DNA of 64,000 nucleotides from Chrysogorgia sp. JL179-B06 (lineage: Eukaryota; Cnidaria; Anthozoa; Scleralcyonacea; Chrysogorgiidae): assembly GCA_035772405.1 (NCBI GenBank), contig JAYKKM010000144.1, forward strand, positions 62,001-126,000, read 5' to 3'. This document shows, one piece after another, positions 10,999-20,706 of this stretch. Below the pieces are notes generated by a model, which saw only the letters and a program-made list of their open reading frames with translations, ran no database searches and was not told where the DNA came from. The first letter of the stretch is position 1. Each line of letters starts with the position of its first letter. The translations under genes and the position numbers were made by a program.

Positions 10999-13495
10999 TC
11001 AGTGAGTTCATTTTGGAAATCATAATATGTAACTCAATTTTTTTGCAATGTGATCCCAAATTTTTATTTTATTGTGTAATATTTTTTACTGTAGAATTAT
11101 TTTTCACTTTGAACACGTTCAATATAATAACACAAGGATATAGTATAATAATAATAATTACAGTTTTTATTACGTATTTTGACATCCTCAATGCATTTAC
11201 AAATACAACATTATTTAGCTCGTAAAATACTCCAGAAATAATTAAAGCATTCGACCTATAAAAAGAAAGAAAGGAGAATTAAAAAACAAAATTTTAAGGG
11301 GGTCCACTACAAAAAATAAATATTTTAGTGATATTTTGAATTAGCCATAAATTAAATGGTTAACCATATTAGAATAGATAATTGAAAGAATTTTTTCGAT
11401 TGCAAAGATAGAAATGTTGAAAATTCGTAAAATTCCAAGGCTGGACTGCATTTTCCGCCTTAGCAACTCCCTTAGCAACGTATATTTGGATGCAAAAACT
11501 GCTTAATTTTCCATGTTGCGCACATTTTCTCCCGCACCACCTCTCCCTAAATGAAATGTTATTATATTTTAAAACATTAAGAGTGAATTGATTGGTGCGT
11601 GGGTGTCATGTGACCGGTCTTGAGGCATATGTGATATTGTTTATTTTGGTTTAAGTTAGCGAGAGAAGTTTTGCAACGGGCGGCCGCTTTTGATGGAAAT
11701 CAAACTGCTTTTAATTTAGTAGGGCTAAGTTTCCACATTGCCGTGTTTCACAGTTGGCGAGGACATCATTAAGACCAATGACCCGATCCCTGGTCCTGTA
11801 AAAGAATATACAGGATCCTTTGGCTTTGTTGCTAACGAGGGAGGCTGTGACGGTAGGAAACTGGTAGCATCCGCCATTGTTGTTAAACATAAATACGACC
11901 CTAGAGCCGAAAGTGTGCAAGAAAATATTTTTTTTAAACTTAGAATAATGAGTTAAAGTGTGCAATCTCTCGCTTAGGGTGTATTTGGAGTTCCCTTTTC
12001 GACTTGCGGTTTTAGTTAGGTATTATTTACCCCAGTTGATAAAATCGGGCTACGGCTCATGTCAGTTTTGGCTACGACTAGGCATAATGCTCTATATATG
12101 TCTTTTTTTGCCGGGTGATGCATACGGCATGTGTTTATGTATAATGAACTAGTACTGAATAACAATCCCCGTGCCACCAATTTGCGCGCCAATTCTTATG
12201 TCCCTTTGACCTTCTTCTCCAATGTAAAACAACAACATGACGATATCAACAAGAACACTCGCAAAAACTCTAAACAGTAAAATTCTAATCACTTCGTGAC
12301 GATCAGTCCTTTGCTACTCAAGTCGAAAGTTTTGAAGATGAATAAATATATTACGAAACCTATCCGTGTAATCGTAAACTACAACCGTGTGAACAGTTTC
12401 GTCACACCATTTTAGACTTTTTGTTATACCCAAAGCAAACAAGTCTAAGGTATACAGAATATACATTATATATCCACTGAGAATAAAGTAAAAATGGCAA
12501 TTCAAGCCGAGGAAGAAATGCGTCCTTGTTCCCGCAGATAAATATACTCCACCGAAAATTGTGTAAACAGAGATACAATTGTCATTAAATCGTCCACCCT
12601 TGTCACAAACGAATGACTTAGACCCAAAGAATATAACCTGACATCGAAATGAAATGGTTAAGACCAAGAAAAAGAAAAGAAAAGTAGGGCATAACTTATA
12701 AGACTGGAGCTTTTTAAACAGTTATATATCTTTATTGGACTGTCTATTGTTGTTTTGGCGCTATTATCTTATTAATAATTAGAAAGTTTAACTTTAAAGC
12801 CGTTTTTCTCAAAAGCCGATTCCTGATATTGCGCATAGGATATCTCAAAAAGTATTTAAGCTATCTTGATAAAATTTTCAGCGCTAACAGTATATACATT
12901 TCTCTTGGAGATGAAGCAAAATAATTGAATTATGTTCAATTGTAATGAAATAGTAATAGTTTTAGTGAGAGCAATTGTACACATTTCTAGTATTCAGACT
13001 GCCAAACTTTTATGATGGCTCCTATGTCAATAGTTCTGCTACACCTCCTAGACAATGTTGTTTGTGACTAAATAAAAGTTACTCCAGGTTTTTATCATTA
13101 TTATTTATCTAGTTATCATGTTTATAAAAATACGCTCTTTTCACCATGGGGGGTGTCATATCTTAGTAACTATGGCAACAATGCATTGCAAGAACATATT
13201 TTTTTAGTCAGACTAACTCACCCAACAACCAGGTATAAGTAGATTTTAATTATATTAAAAAGAAAAGAGGAAATTTTTTTGCTAGTGGACCCCCTTAAAT
13301 TTTAAATAAATGAGTTTTAAAAAGTGTTTTAAATATAGATAACCAACCATACATATAAATATAATTATATATATATATCTCCCTCGTATATTTATTACAG
13401 AAAATAACTCGTTGTTTTGTGGGCTAACAAGACCTCTACAATTAAGAAATATATTTGGTTGCAATGCCTGTTGAGAATATTGTTACATAAATCCC

Positions 13496-13562
13496 AAACC
13501 GCAGTGTAGTGATTATCACGTACGCTTAACACGCGTAAGGTCCCCGGTTTGAAACCACTGGA
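13496..13562 (+). pseudogene. degenerate tRNA-Val relic (unit 3)
   Basis: Same relic as in units 1 and 2: anticodon arm retained, acceptor and T stems lost. Confidence 0.75.
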
Positions 13563-14123
13563 GCTAAATATACTATATCTTGCAGCAATAAAGATTGTAT
13601 TTGGTGATATGAATCGAGCAACTTCTTTTCGTACTTGATAACAGAAATAAAAATTTCTAAGATAATTCTATGTTCTGCAATTCTCATTTTATTTTTTAGA
13701 TAAAGGATACTTTTCTATTTTTTAGATAAAGGATGAATGCGGGAATTTAACACCGGTCCTCAGCACGACAGCTAGACACAAATCATAAAACTAACGTGAA
13801 AATTCCAGATACAGAAGATATCGTATCCTTCCCAATAAACATCAGAATAACAGAATAATTTTCTCCGCAAATGATGATTAGATCCTAACAAAATCCATTT
13901 TAGCCATTGCATGTTAATTTAATGCATTCAGTCAATCAAAAATGTCAGATGGCCCCACAGACATTACATTATAGGTGGTATTGCATGATCATGTTAAGAG
14001 TGTTTACAACGGATAGAAGAATGTGTTTTTAACTCCTGAGATCAAATAAATCACATAGACAATTAGTTACCGATTTTTAGAAATCCAAAGCACACATAAT
14101 TTTTCGATGTTTTGTCAAGCGTT

Positions 14124-14196
14124 GTTTCCGTAGTGTAGCGGTTATCACGTGCGCTTTACACGCGCAAGGTCCCCGGTTCGAACCCGGGTGGAAACA
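14124..14196 (+). tRNA. tRNA-Val: tRNA-Val (TAC)
   Basis: Complete cloverleaf with loop TTTACAC and B box GGTTCGAAC. It lies 199 bp upstream of the left end of Polinton element 1. Confidence 0.92.
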
Positions 14197-14395
14197 TGTG
14201 GGAGTTCTTTTTGGAAATCATGATAATGTGATCGGCCTTCATTTTGCATTTTATTGTGTAATATTTTTGTACTTGTATAATTATTTTTCACTTTGAACAC
14301 CTTCAATATAATATCACAAGTATACAGTATAATAATAATAAGTACAGTTTTTATTACGTATTTTGGCATCTCAATGCGTTTACAAATAGAACAAT

Positions 14396-14564
14396 AGTAG
14401 TATAGCAGGTAGGGCTGCGAGCCCAATCGACGTCAAACGTGAATATAAACACCAAAACATCACCAAATTTTGCCAAATCGCGATTCGACAAATTTGACGA
14501 TGTTTTGGTGTTTATATTCACGTTTGACGTCGAATAAGCTCTCAGCCCTACTTGCTATACTACT
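14396..14564. repeat. terminal palindrome (left end, element 1)
   Basis: The first 85 bases are nearly the reverse complement of the next 84, with the centre at AATCG|CGATT (14480/14481). The outer arm starts AGTAGTATAGCA and the inner arm ends TGCTATACTACT. A single strand could fold into a long hairpin. Confidence 0.9.
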
Positions 14565-14682
14565 ACAGCGATCGTTAGTCAATCTAGACACCCTTCGCAC
14601 GTTTTCTACTAAATTGATGTCAAACACACGTGAGACTAGCGAAACAATACCAAGTTTATACTAAATTTGACACCATTTCAGC

Positions 14683-15047
14683 CACATTTAAAAAATAGAG
14701 AGTGTCGTTTCAAAATTCTCACAAATTACATTTAGGAAAAAATAGAAAGTGTCATTTCAACATTTTCGCGTGTTAAAAAAATAAAATGTGGTACGAGCCC
14801 ACTCTCACATATTAAAAAATAGAAAGTGTCATTTCAACATTTTCACAAATTTGTCAAATCACATTTAAAAAAATAGAAAGTGTCGTTTCAACATTTTCAC
14901 AAATTTGTCAAATCACATTTAAAAAATAATCGTTTCAACATTTTCACAAATTTGTCAAATCACATTTAAAAAATAGCCGTTTCAACATTTTCACAAATTT
15001 GTCAAATCACATTTAAAAAAATAGTCGTTTAAACATTTTTACAAATT
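14683..15047 (+). repeat. tandem repeats within the left inverted repeat
   Basis: About seven degenerate copies of a ~50-bp unit built from CATTTAAAAAATAG, a GTGTCGTTTCAACATTTTC core and CACAAATTTGTCAAAT. The right inverted repeat carries the mirrored array at about 31261-31625. No coding seen. Confidence 0.85.
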
Positions 15048-15129
15048 TATGTATCGTAAAAGTGTCTCACGCGTGATAAAATTGCCACCTGTTATGCAAA
15101 TTAGATTATTGCCACCTGTTAATAATTGA

Positions 15130-15642
15130 TTAGTCCGTTTGTTCACTATTTTCAGTGTTTGTCGCCTCACTCCTAAAATGGTGATCGTACACGTGTTTCG
15201 ACGTTATAATTCCTCCAGACAACAAGCCCAAGAAGGGTACGTATGGTGTCACAACCGCGACAATGCTCTCGACGTCTTTCTTTAGTAACGGGTCTTTTTG
15301 CAACTCGTCATTTAGTTCCTCAGGGTTCTCGATAGCGTTCAACCCATCTAGTAAGCTGGCGAATTTGCTGATTAGCAAGTCGGTGAGAAAAGCGTTTGCG
15401 ATCTCCATTCTCTTCAACTCGTATTGGCGCCATATCTTATCAATAACTTTTGCGGACGCTTTTTTAATGTACGCTTCGGACTGACTTACCACACCGTCAC
15501 CGGACAGTCTAATAAGTTCGGATCTCCTAACGTCAATGTTGTCTTCCACAGTTGGGGTGTCGTCAGTCTCCTCAACTAACTCCTCAATCGTGGGATTTTC
15601 CTCACTTTTGCGTTTTACCATCACGCTACTACTTATACCCAT
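15130..15642 (-). CDS. hypothetical protein with C-terminal membrane segment
   Basis: A protein of 170 residues that I do not recognise. The N-terminal third is acidic (EELVEETDD, residues 20-28), the middle is probably helical, and one hydrophobic segment spans about 126-147. The first start gives MGISSS, which fits an N-myristoylation signal. A second Met at codon 8 is preceded by GGTATAAGTAGTAGCGTG, much like the promoter-like sequence before the gene at 26985, so translation may begin there and lack the myristoylation signal. It is the outermost left-arm gene, 3 bp after the ATPase gene, and its last 12 codons lie inside the terminal inverted repeat. Its place beside ATPase and capsid genes suggests a virion or membrane role; this is inference. 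Confidence 0.7.
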   Translation of the reverse strand: MGISSSVMVKRKSEENPTIEELVEETDDTPTVEDNIDVRRSELIRLSGDGVVSQSEAYIKKASAKVIDKIWRQYELKRMEIANAFLTDLLISKFASLLDGLNAIENPEELNDELQKDPLLKKDVESIVAVVTPYVPFLGLLSGGIITSKHVYDHHFRSEATNTENSEQTD

Positions 15643-15645
15643 ATT

Positions 15646-16245
15646 TTATTGCGGAATAACAACTTCGTGACTGTGCGGATAGCGTAGTGAGATTTCGAGT
15701 CTAGCGTACTTATTATTTTTTAATGCGGTCACAATCGCCGACGATTTTTCTCTGCTAATGTTTCCAAGGTAATCGTCGATAACGATCTTCATATCACTCC
15801 TACTCGGGCAGTAAAAACAAACAAGCTTACTAATGTTTTCTCTATACGGTTTTGCGATCGACGTCAGTTGTTGTGTGATGACAATAACGCTCAACATAAA
15901 ATGTCGCGCACTAAAAGCTAAGTTGACCAACTGACTAGTCCTATTCTTGACATCTTGAGAACTTGCACAGTCATCCAACACGATCAGAGTGTTAGTGCCT
16001 TTAAAAACATTTGTCACACACTTGAGAACAGCGTCAACATTGTCCTGTGTGCAGTCTATCGCTAACACGTCGGGGTCGCGCACATATTTCCAATCTTGGT
16101 ACGCTTTGTTCCACTCGAAAGTAGGGCAAATCAACACAATGTAGTCAAATTTACTAAAGTACTCAGATTCCAATGTTTCCAGCAAATAATGCGTCTTGCC
16201 ACAAGCTGTCATACCAACAATTAACATATTAAACGGAGTCTCCAT
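15646..16245 (-). CDS. A32-like genome-packaging ATPase (FtsK/HerA superfamily)
   Basis: A protein of 199 residues with Walker A GMTACGKT at 11-18, a Walker B hydrophobic strand ending in DD at 87-92, and a TQQ sensor-like motif at 124-126. The small size and the motif arrangement fit the A32-type packaging ATPases of Polintons, adintoviruses and related double-jelly-roll viruses, which pump linear DNA into the preformed capsid. It lies directly downstream of the major capsid gene on the same strand with a 15-bp gap, as expected for a morphogenesis module. The start is preceded by ACGTGAGTTA, similar to ACGTAAGTTA before the 26541 gene, rather than by a clear TATA motif. It looks intact. Confidence 0.9.
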   Translation of the reverse strand: METPFNMLIVGMTACGKTHYLLETLESEYFSKFDYIVLICPTFEWNKAYQDWKYVRDPDVLAIDCTQDNVDAVLKCVTNVFKGTNTLIVLDDCASSQDVKNRTSQLVNLAFSARHFMLSVIVITQQLTSIAKPYRENISKLVCFYCPSRSDMKIVIDDYLGNISREKSSAIVTALKNNKYARLEISLRYPHSHEVVIPQ

Positions 16246-16260
16246 TAACTCACGTTTGAT

Positions 16261-17499
16261 TTAATACTGGATTGATTGCAACCCATTGTTCATAAAGTTG
16301 ACCAACCCATCGCTTACCACAAACACCCTGCACATGACATTTGCGGTCGTCGCTTTCTTCGTGATTTCAAGAAGCACGCCGGATTGTGTGTTTACAATGT
16401 TCTTGCCAGTGGCGACATTGCGATTATCTTGAACGCTCCTCAAGTCGATGACCAACGCAAAGCCATCTTTATAGAACTTCTGTATGGTCATGAACTGAGC
16501 GTGTTCTTCACCCAACCCAAACAGTCGCTTCGCTTCTGCGTAGAACTTCGACTTTGGAATACCCTGTGAGTACACACTATTTGGCACACCCTCAATTGTG
16601 ACTCTAACACTCTCAATATTTGGATAAAGAAACTCCTCACTGTCTGTTCGCACCTTATTCGTGAATAGCAACACGATTGCCTTCATGCTTTTTCTTGGAA
16701 GATTAATGTTTTCATTCACAATGGTCGTGCCTTTGTCCCATTCGGTGGTTTTCATCAACGTAACGTGCTCATATGACAAACTACGACCACTTGCATAGCC
16801 CGACGCTATTTCGTCAGCGAGCTCCTGGTTATCAATCGTCTCATACTCAAGCTCGAGGTTCTCCAGAGTGTACCCACCCACAGCGCTACCGGATTGCGCC
16901 ACCATGATGTCTGCAGCCTTCGGAAGTGTGATCACATACTGCAAGTTGTTGTTCATGCTAAAAGGAGCGTACAACCCATGGTCATTCATGATCTTGCCAA
17001 GCTTAATCCGCTGTTTCGTTCCAATCACACCAAACATCAACGCGTCACTAACTTTAGTAACATTCCCACTTTTCGCGCCACTGTCATCCTTAGAAATTAG
17101 CTTTCTCAAGTTATCACCACCAATACCATAGTCAATCATTTGGTCTCGCGCAGTAACACTTTCCCAAAGGTCGCGATAGACACCAGTGTAATTTTCCCCA
17201 CTGTTGTCATACACAGCTTCTCCAGCTAGTCTCACAACAAGTTTCTCAACCAACAACTTGCTCACATTGTTCAAGAACCAACTTTTGGCGTTCGCGTTCT
17301 TAAAGTCGAACACTAGACCCAACGATCCAGGCACCAAACAGCTGCTAACCTTAAGCTTTGGTATATCAATGTAGAGTTCCTCACCAGGACTGACCTTATT
17401 AGGGTTCAACGTGATCACATGCTGCGTTCTCACCCCTTTTATGACACCCATGGTCGCTCGTCTAAAACCAGGGCTCAACTCTGCTGACGTGACGTTCAT
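16261..17499 (-). CDS. double jelly-roll major capsid (hexon-like) protein
   Basis: A protein of 412 residues. The pattern resembles adintovirus/Polinton major capsid proteins: an early strand-rich region with VPGSLGLVFDF, then NNVSKLLVEKLVVRLAGE, then YRDLWESVTARDQMIDYGI near residue 120, and in the second half a LENLELEYETIDNQELADE stretch and NLPRKSMKAIVLLF. In such viruses trimers of this protein form the capsid facets. It lies immediately upstream of the packaging ATPase on the same strand. The assignment rests on recalled family patterns and context; a structure prediction would settle it. No break is seen. The gene is visibly less AT-rich than the surrounding host DNA. Confidence 0.85.
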   Translation of the reverse strand: MNVTSAELSPGFRRATMGVIKGVRTQHVITLNPNKVSPGEELYIDIPKLKVSSCLVPGSLGLVFDFKNANAKSWFLNNVSKLLVEKLVVRLAGEAVYDNSGENYTGVYRDLWESVTARDQMIDYGIGGDNLRKLISKDDSGAKSGNVTKVSDALMFGVIGTKQRIKLGKIMNDHGLYAPFSMNNNLQYVITLPKAADIMVAQSGSAVGGYTLENLELEYETIDNQELADEIASGYASGRSLSYEHVTLMKTTEWDKGTTIVNENINLPRKSMKAIVLLFTNKVRTDSEEFLYPNIESVRVTIEGVPNSVYSQGIPKSKFYAEAKRLFGLGEEHAQFMTIQKFYKDGFALVIDLRSVQDNRNVATGKNIVNTQSGVLLEITKKATTANVMCRVFVVSDGLVNFMNNGLQSIQY

Positions 17500-17551
17500 A
17501 TACTTTGCATATGTTTTGTTATTCTCGAAGCTGAGACCCTCGAAAATGAGA

Positions 17552-18862
17552 CTACCGTTTTAGCTTGTAATAATCATACACAAACCACGCAAGTACCACC
17601 GCGAGCACCCACAGATTTTGAGCCAACCATGCGAGACCCTTCGCACCCAACGTCAACGCATTATAAACTAAATTAGCCAACCCAACAGCCCATGGGCCCA
17701 TCTTCGTTATCGCATTCTTAACAGCCCCTGCGAACGACTTTGTAGCCATAGCGCCCCTCATAACAGCAGATCTCCCAGCGATAATAATAGTTGTTATAAT
17801 CCCAGCCGCTGAAATTGCTACAGCGCTCAACCCAACTATATTTTCTTTAGCCCATTCCTTGAATCTCTGAAACCTATCAATGTCAACTTCTTGTTGCTCT
17901 CTAACTTCTTCTATTTCTCGCTGCTCAATAGTTCTGTCTCGCGCTTCTTCAAGCCCCACGATGCGTTCTCTCAACCCAAAGATAACGCTTTCGTCGTCCT
18001 CGTCGTCTAGTTTGTCTGATGTTGTATTTATTGCCTCTTGAAAGTGGTCCGCTTGCACTTGCAGCGCACCATCGTCACCTACTCTTGACTCAGGCGCCAC
18101 ACTATCGCTTGGGTTAAGCACACCACCCAGCTCACGGTTCTCGTTTGGTGATAGCCCAGGTATGTCGTCGTGTTCCGTGTGTGTGGTGTCTAGCAACGGT
18201 GTACTACTCACAGTTTCCTCACGGTCTTTCGAGTTGGCTAGGATTTTATTCACGAGGTTTTTAAATTGGTAAACTGAGCGTCGCGCGACTTCAACGCTGT
18301 TATTGTACCGCAGAACACCACCCTTCCCACGTTTGAGAACTATTTGCTCTTTACCAAATTTGTTATTATTAAGCATAGGTTTGAATGATATATTATTGCT
18401 CTCACTTATTGATGCTCTGTTTCGCAGCGCTAACACGTCGTCGTCACGAATGTCAAGCTTGAATCGCACCCCAGTTTTATTACTAAAGAACTTTTCTAAG
18501 CTTATCAAAACTTGGTTCTCAGGGTTCGACGGCAAATCGTTGACATCAAACTCTACTACTGGGACTTCTGTGTTAGTTCCCCTTATTGTCACCGTTTTAC
18601 CGCCGTCAGCGTCAATAAACGGCGTCTCCTCTTGCCCACCTCGTCTTCTAGCAAGCTCACTTCTTATCTTTTTTACGTAGTCACGATAGTCGTCGTAATT
18701 AACACGGACGTTCATCGACATGTTTTTTACAGCGTACTTAGTGTCTATGTCTTTGAGCCACTCCCCAGTCTTAGCGAGCTCCTCTTCTAGTCGCTCATCA
18801 CTCATGTCTTTGTACTTGTCGAGGTTCTCCATCTCAAAGTCGTCGAAATCTCTCTCAACCAT
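17552..18862 (-). CDS. large membrane-associated hypothetical protein
   Basis: A protein of 436 residues that I cannot assign by function. The N-terminal ~75 residues are charged and helical, residues 80-210 look globular with a basic stretch near 175-195, and 215-295 are acidic and low-complexity. A glutamate/arginine-rich coiled-coil-like segment spans ~297-330. The C-terminus is strongly hydrophobic: segments at ~342-363, ~386-404 and ~408-430, ending in a short basic tail. It lies between integrase and major capsid genes on the same strand, which suggests a structural or membrane-interacting virion protein. This is inferred from context only. The sequence before the start reads TGTAATAAT directly at the ATG. 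Confidence 0.75.
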   Translation of the reverse strand: MVERDFDDFEMENLDKYKDMSDERLEEELAKTGEWLKDIDTKYAVKNMSMNVRVNYDDYRDYVKKIRSELARRRGGQEETPFIDADGGKTVTIRGTNTEVPVVEFDVNDLPSNPENQVLISLEKFFSNKTGVRFKLDIRDDDVLALRNRASISESNNISFKPMLNNNKFGKEQIVLKRGKGGVLRYNNSVEVARRSVYQFKNLVNKILANSKDREETVSSTPLLDTTHTEHDDIPGLSPNENRELGGVLNPSDSVAPESRVGDDGALQVQADHFQEAINTTSDKLDDEDDESVIFGLRERIVGLEEARDRTIEQREIEEVREQQEVDIDRFQRFKEWAKENIVGLSAVAISAAGIITTIIIAGRSAVMRGAMATKSFAGAVKNAITKMGPWAVGLANLVYNALTLGAKGLAWLAQNLWVLAVVLAWFVYDYYKLKR

Positions 18863-18871
18863 ATTATTACA

Positions 18872-19987
18872 CTAGCTCACATTTTGAATATCGCTTTCTG
18901 GTATCCACGAATTATGTTTGCTTTCATAACCCAACCATTTGACCAGCGCCATCTTCTTCCCTCTGACTTTCTTTCTTTTCAACACCTTTTCAACTCTGTA
19001 CACATCGTCGCCACCACGTTTCTTATTGACCAGCGATAATTCCTGTTCATAAAATTTACCAATAATCTGTTCACCGGTGTGGTCCTCAATTTCGTACACG
19101 TTCGGATCACCACGAATAACTCTCACCACTTTAAACAGCTCTTCAGTGAAGTTGGCTTCGTAGCCCTTTGTGAACACACTCTTGTATTTACTAATTCTCA
19201 CCGACTGACCAATCTTGAACTTTGGCAATGGGTTGTCTGCAAATTGGTGACCAAACAAAGTGGTCCACACTTCGCCTTCGTTTGACTTATTGACATCCTT
19301 CGGCTTCATCATAATACTACGGTTCACACTGCTATTGTAATTGCTCACGAACTGAACCAAAACGTCAATCCATTTGTACGTCCCATGAGTGTAAAAGTAC
19401 TTCCACATAACACTCTTCAGACTTCTATTAAAACGCTCAACAACAGCGGCCTTTTTATCGCTCTTAGTGCTGAAATATTCAACACCATGTTCTTTCAGCA
19501 AACTTTTAACACCAACGTTGTAGAATTCGAGTCCATCGTCAAATTGTGCTAACTTAGGCGTGATTCCAAACCGATCTTTAAAGTCAACCAACAATTTTCC
19601 AACAGCCTTAGTCATGTTCTTAGTGTCTTTTCTATAAACTGCAATGCCGAAAGCGTATCTACTCAATATTTCAATACCTGTCAATATCCAATAATACCCT
19701 CCATTCTGTTTTGAGTACTTACTCATGTCCACTAAGTCCATTTGGAGCTCCTCACCAAGAAATCCAACAAAAGTCGCACGAAACTTATGTCTTCTCACAA
19801 TGGGTTTGTACCTAGTGTAAGTGTCCTGCGCTGTCAACCATTCTTTCACTGTTTTTCTAGTTACTTTCAATCCGTCTCCCAATGCATTTTGATACAACCT
19901 CTCTACACCACTGAACCCTGTCTTAGGACTATAATAAATGTCTCTCAACCCTTGCTCTGTTTCCACACCAAGTTCCATATAATTCAC
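18872..19987 (-). CDS. retrovirus-type DDE integrase with C-terminal chromodomain
   Basis: A protein of 371 residues. The catalytic core shows D84 (QMDLVD), D150 (QFDDGLEF) and E184 (AVVERFNRSLK), close to the D,D35E spacing of retrovirus-type integrases. It is followed by an SH3-like region and a chromodomain at about 328-371 with the conserved KWLGY and SWIPE aromatic positions. Its family role is to insert the linear Polinton DNA into the genome with a 6-bp duplication, which is what flanks this element. The chromodomain could steer insertion toward marked chromatin; that part is inference. The gene overlaps the penton-like gene by 4 bp and is preceded by GTATATTGTG near the start. All catalytic residues are present. 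Confidence 0.95.
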   Translation of the reverse strand: MNYMELGVETEQGLRDIYYSPKTGFSGVERLYQNALGDGLKVTRKTVKEWLTAQDTYTRYKPIVRRHKFRATFVGFLGEELQMDLVDMSKYSKQNGGYYWILTGIEILSRYAFGIAVYRKDTKNMTKAVGKLLVDFKDRFGITPKLAQFDDGLEFYNVGVKSLLKEHGVEYFSTKSDKKAAVVERFNRSLKSVMWKYFYTHGTYKWIDVLVQFVSNYNSSVNRSIMMKPKDVNKSNEGEVWTTLFGHQFADNPLPKFKIGQSVRISKYKSVFTKGYEANFTEELFKVVRVIRGDPNVYEIEDHTGEQIIGKFYEQELSLVNKKRGGDDVYRVEKVLKRKKVRGKKMALVKWLGYESKHNSWIPESDIQNVS

Positions 19988-20682
19988 ACAATATACAGTT
20001 CCAATAACACCGCACCAATTTTGACACCACCATTATTTGGTTTGACACGAAACGCCATACTTGAGTAAATACCTTTTTTAATACTCACCTTAGATTCAAT
20101 GTCCACATGACGTTGCACCGACCCATTCAAAGACTGTTCAGTGGGTATTGGCAACGTTGTGATCACACTGCTTCGCTTCCCATCAATACCCACATTGCTC
20201 TCTGTCTCAACAATATCACATAAGATTTCTATGTACTTCAGACCTCTAAGCATGTCGACCTCGTTTGGGCTGATGTACACCCTTGAGTCACCCTCAATCA
20301 CCCTATCCCTCGCGAAACCAAACAGAGGCCCAAGGCCGCCAAGCTTAAATGGGACGCTTGTCTTAATCGCGCATCTACTTGTGAACGGTATTTTCTCTAT
20401 CTCAAGGTCCCCACCCCTTTGTGTTTTAAAGTCTTTTTTTAATAGTCTGGTTAGTGTGTCGAAGTTAGCATACCCACCACTCGTTATCGTACTTTTAAGA
20501 TCACTCGAAGGGTGGCTCATCGCGGAGAGCAAAGTGGAGTCACTATCTAATACGTTATTGTAGTCCCAAAACACGGTGGCTGTCTTAACCATAATGTATG
20601 GGTTGTCATGCACGATCATCACACTGTTGTCAAAGGACACAACTTTTTCTGCACCTTCAATGAATACCGTCAACTTTCGCAT
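19984..20682 (-). CDS. probable penton-like minor capsid protein
   Basis: About 232 residues from the preferred start. An upstream in-frame ATG at 20724 would add 14 residues, but it overlaps the divergent gene at 20707, while the Met at 20682 follows TTATACGTA. The C-terminal half (IEILCDIVE, VITTLPIP, then a strand-rich tail) resembles the single jelly-roll minor capsid proteins of adintoviruses and Polintons, which occupy the fivefold vertices. It lies between integrase and a divergent promoter, and with the major capsid gene downstream it completes a capsid pair. The assignment is from recalled pattern and position, not from a search. Confidence 0.7.
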   Translation of the reverse strand: MRKLTVFIEGAEKVVSFDNSVMIVHDNPYIMVKTATVFWDYNNVLDSDSTLLSAMSHPSSDLKSTITSGGYANFDTLTRLLKKDFKTQRGGDLEIEKIPFTSRCAIKTSVPFKLGGLGPLFGFARDRVIEGDSRVYISPNEVDMLRGLKYIEILCDIVETESNVGIDGKRSSVITTLPIPTEQSLNGSVQRHVDIESKVSIKKGIYSSMAFRVKPNNGGVKIGAVLLELYIV

Positions 20683-20706
20683 TACGTATAACATACAGTA
20701 TATTAT
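20683..20706. promoter_or_regulatory. 24-bp bidirectional TATA-like promoter region
   Basis: This is the whole gap between the minus-strand penton-like start and the plus-strand gene at 20707. On + it reads ACAGTATATTAT into the ATG; on - it reads GTTATACGTA into the ATG. Both halves match motifs found next to other starts in the two elements. Confidence 0.6.

Larger units (their letters stand above)
4450..11790 (+). repeat. tRNA-Val array unit 2 (internal deletion, Helitron-like insertion)
   Basis: Second copy of the array unit. At ~4450 about 130 bp present in other units are missing: the text jumps from CAAACTGCTT straight to TGGCTTTGTTGC. A 2.3-kb insertion occupies 5358-7677. The spacer otherwise matches units 1, 3 and 4. 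The tRNA block (8171-11316) holds one relic, TAC, degenerate AAC, CAC and one AAC copy. Confidence 0.85.
14396..15168 (+). repeat. left terminal inverted repeat of element 1
   Basis: It matches the reverse complement of 31140-31911. The only difference I could read is one base missing in the right copy (GATTTACAAA against GATTTGACAAA). It contains a terminal palindrome, a ~53-bp tandem repeat tract and a doubled ATTGCCACCTGTTA. It extends 12 codons into the neighbouring minus-strand gene. Confidence 0.93.

Noticed and set aside
11711..11965. Overlapping frames on both strands (72 and 84 residues) in each unit's spacer
   Set aside because: Both strands are open over the same DNA and equally conserved across units, so repeat identity explains them. 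No splice or start evidence favours either.
14470..14664. 64-residue frame inside both terminal repeats of element 1
   Set aside because: It lies in the palindrome and exists twice only because the repeat does. No start-proximal motif and no similar frame in element 2.
14683..15047. Regular repeats resembling a CRISPR array
   Set aside because: The units are degenerate head-to-tail repeats without unique spacers, lie in a eukaryotic transposon end, and are mirrored at the other end.
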